Source: JALOAT01 sp050179875
GTDB taxonomy: Bacteria > Pseudomonadota > Gammaproteobacteria > Thiohalomonadales > Thiohalomonadaceae
DNA: 5,943 nt
Assembly: GCA_050179875.1 (NCBI GenBank)
Contig: JBFXES010000182.1
Location: 1 to 5,943, forward strand
Reading direction: 5' to 3'
A program made the position numbers and the translations under genes. Shown here one piece after another: positions 5,862 to 5,943 of the stretch. The notes beneath the pieces are model-generated. The model was given only the letters and a program-made list of their open reading frames with translations. It had not been told where the DNA came from and made no database searches. Position 1 is the first letter of the stretch; each line of letters begins with the position of its first letter.

Positions 5862-5889
5862 TTGACAAGCTCTCGAAGGCGAGTAGAAT
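5862..5889 (+). promoter_or_regulatory. rrn promoter unit 4 (strongest, nearest the 16S gene)
   Basis: Consensus TTGACA (5862-5867), 16-base spacer, TAGAAT (5884-5889), discriminator GCGCGCC. The -35 overlaps the palindrome CAAGCGCTTG (5855-5864), and AGCGAAAAC upstream could be a proximal UP-element. Transcription should start at about 5896-5898, just before the boxB-like hairpin. This is probably the main promoter of the operon. Confidence 0.92.
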
Positions 5890-5900
5890 GCGCGCCTCTT

Positions 5901-5915
5901 CGCTGGCAAACAGCG
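5901..5915 (+). promoter_or_regulatory. boxB-like hairpin of the rrn leader
   Basis: CGCTG (5901-5905) pairs perfectly with CAGCG (5911-5915) around the loop GCAAA. It lies one base before boxA, the usual boxB-boxA order of rRNA antitermination leaders. The pentaloop fits the GNR(N)A pattern seen in lambdoid boxB loops. Confidence 0.75.
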
Positions 5916-5916
5916 A

Positions 5917-5928
5917 CGCTCTTTAAAA
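5917..5928 (+). promoter_or_regulatory. boxA antitermination site (NusB-NusE binding)
   Basis: CGCTCTTTAAAA closely matches the E. coli rrn boxA TGCTCTTTAACA, with GCTCTTTAA identical. In the RNA, boxA binds NusB/S10 and loads the rRNA antitermination complex, which prevents Rho termination in untranslated rRNA. Confidence 0.92.
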
Positions 5929-5943
5929 ATACGGTCAGACAAT

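Larger units (their letters stand above)
5570..5875 (+). other. Nested hairpin potential repeated in all four promoter units
   Basis: Each unit can pair an outer stem whose 3' arm ends 6-9 bases before TAGAAT, enclosing an inner stem that starts in the AGCGAAA block. Outer stems: 5570-5577 with 5610-5617 (8 bp), 5668-5674 with 5698-5704 (7 bp, one G-U), 5746-5753 with 5782-5789 (8 bp), 5835-5840 with 5870-5875 (6 bp). Inner stems: 5583-5588/5593-5598, 5677-5681/5688-5692, 5760-5763/5772-5775, 5846-5850/5859-5863. Outer arm sequences differ between units but pairing is kept. Folding is inferred by eye. Confidence 0.45.
5570..5898 (+). repeat. Tandem array of four rrn promoter units, about 85 bp each
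   Basis: Four diverged direct repeats share, in order, AGCGAAA (5582, 5678, 5761, 5847), a -35, a -10 TAGAAT (5627, 5713, 5796, 5884) and a discriminator beginning GCGC. The -10s are 86, 83 and 88 bases apart. The last three also share purine-rich GGAG/GAGAG upstream and pyrimidine-rich CTCTC between -35 and -10. The AGCGAAA block sits just upstream of the -35, where a proximal UP-element contact would be. The array probably arose by local duplication of one rRNA promoter. It occupies most of the 475-base gene-free stretch after tyrS. Confidence 0.85.
5896..5943 (+). other. 5' leader of an rRNA operon (16S gene lies beyond the window)
   Basis: From the predicted start of promoter 4 to the window edge. 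It holds the boxB-like hairpin, boxA, and TCAGACAAT at 5935-5943, a string that also follows boxA in the E. coli rrn leader (from memory). No mature 16S sequence is reached. Confidence 0.88.

Noticed and set aside
5508..5942. Minus-strand frames with repeated peptides such as AFYSP in the rrn upstream region
   Set aside because: The repeated peptides come from translating the four promoter repeats (TAGAAT GCGC reversed); they are not a repeat protein.

Overview
The window looks like chromosomal DNA from a GC-rich gammaproteobacterium. The gene set (erpA, anmK, an M23 peptidase, tyrS, then an rRNA operon) matches, from memory, the order known around PA0665-PA0668.1 in Pseudomonas aeruginosa. 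The leader at the right edge also shares the string TCAGACAAT with the E. coli rrn leader. Protein features fit Chromatiales/Ectothiorhodospiraceae-like or Pseudomonas-like bacteria, but the genus cannot be fixed from sequence alone.

Left part (1-1704, + strand): erpA, an A-type Fe-S carrier, is followed by a strong intrinsic terminator. About 120 bp of intergenic DNA then leads to a short-form citrate synthase with its full active site. Middle (1692-4148, - strand): a two-gene cell-wall unit. An envelope-anchored M23 endopeptidase (MepM-like) comes first and anmK follows after 6 bp. One probably cuts peptidoglycan crosslinks and the other recycles anhydro-MurNAc. anmK meets citrate synthase tail to tail with a 13-bp overlap. 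Right part (+ strand): tyrS (TyrZ type, KMSKS) is divergent from the peptidase gene and starts at the ATG at 4266.

The last 475 bp (5469-5943) hold no gene but are the most structured stretch. They form the control region of an rRNA operon whose 16S gene begins beyond the window. Four tandem promoter units of about 85 bp share the same -10 (TAGAAT), a GC-rich discriminator and an upstream AGCGAAA block. The -35 is best in the unit nearest the 16S gene. A boxB-like hairpin and a boxA antitermination site follow. Each unit can also form a nested double hairpin at the same place relative to its -10. The outer-stem sequences differ between copies while pairing is kept, which resembles covariation. 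This is the most unusual observation here.

No mobile element, CRISPR array, tRNA or complete rRNA gene was seen. The likely theme is housekeeping: Fe-S assembly, TCA entry, wall turnover and translation capacity.
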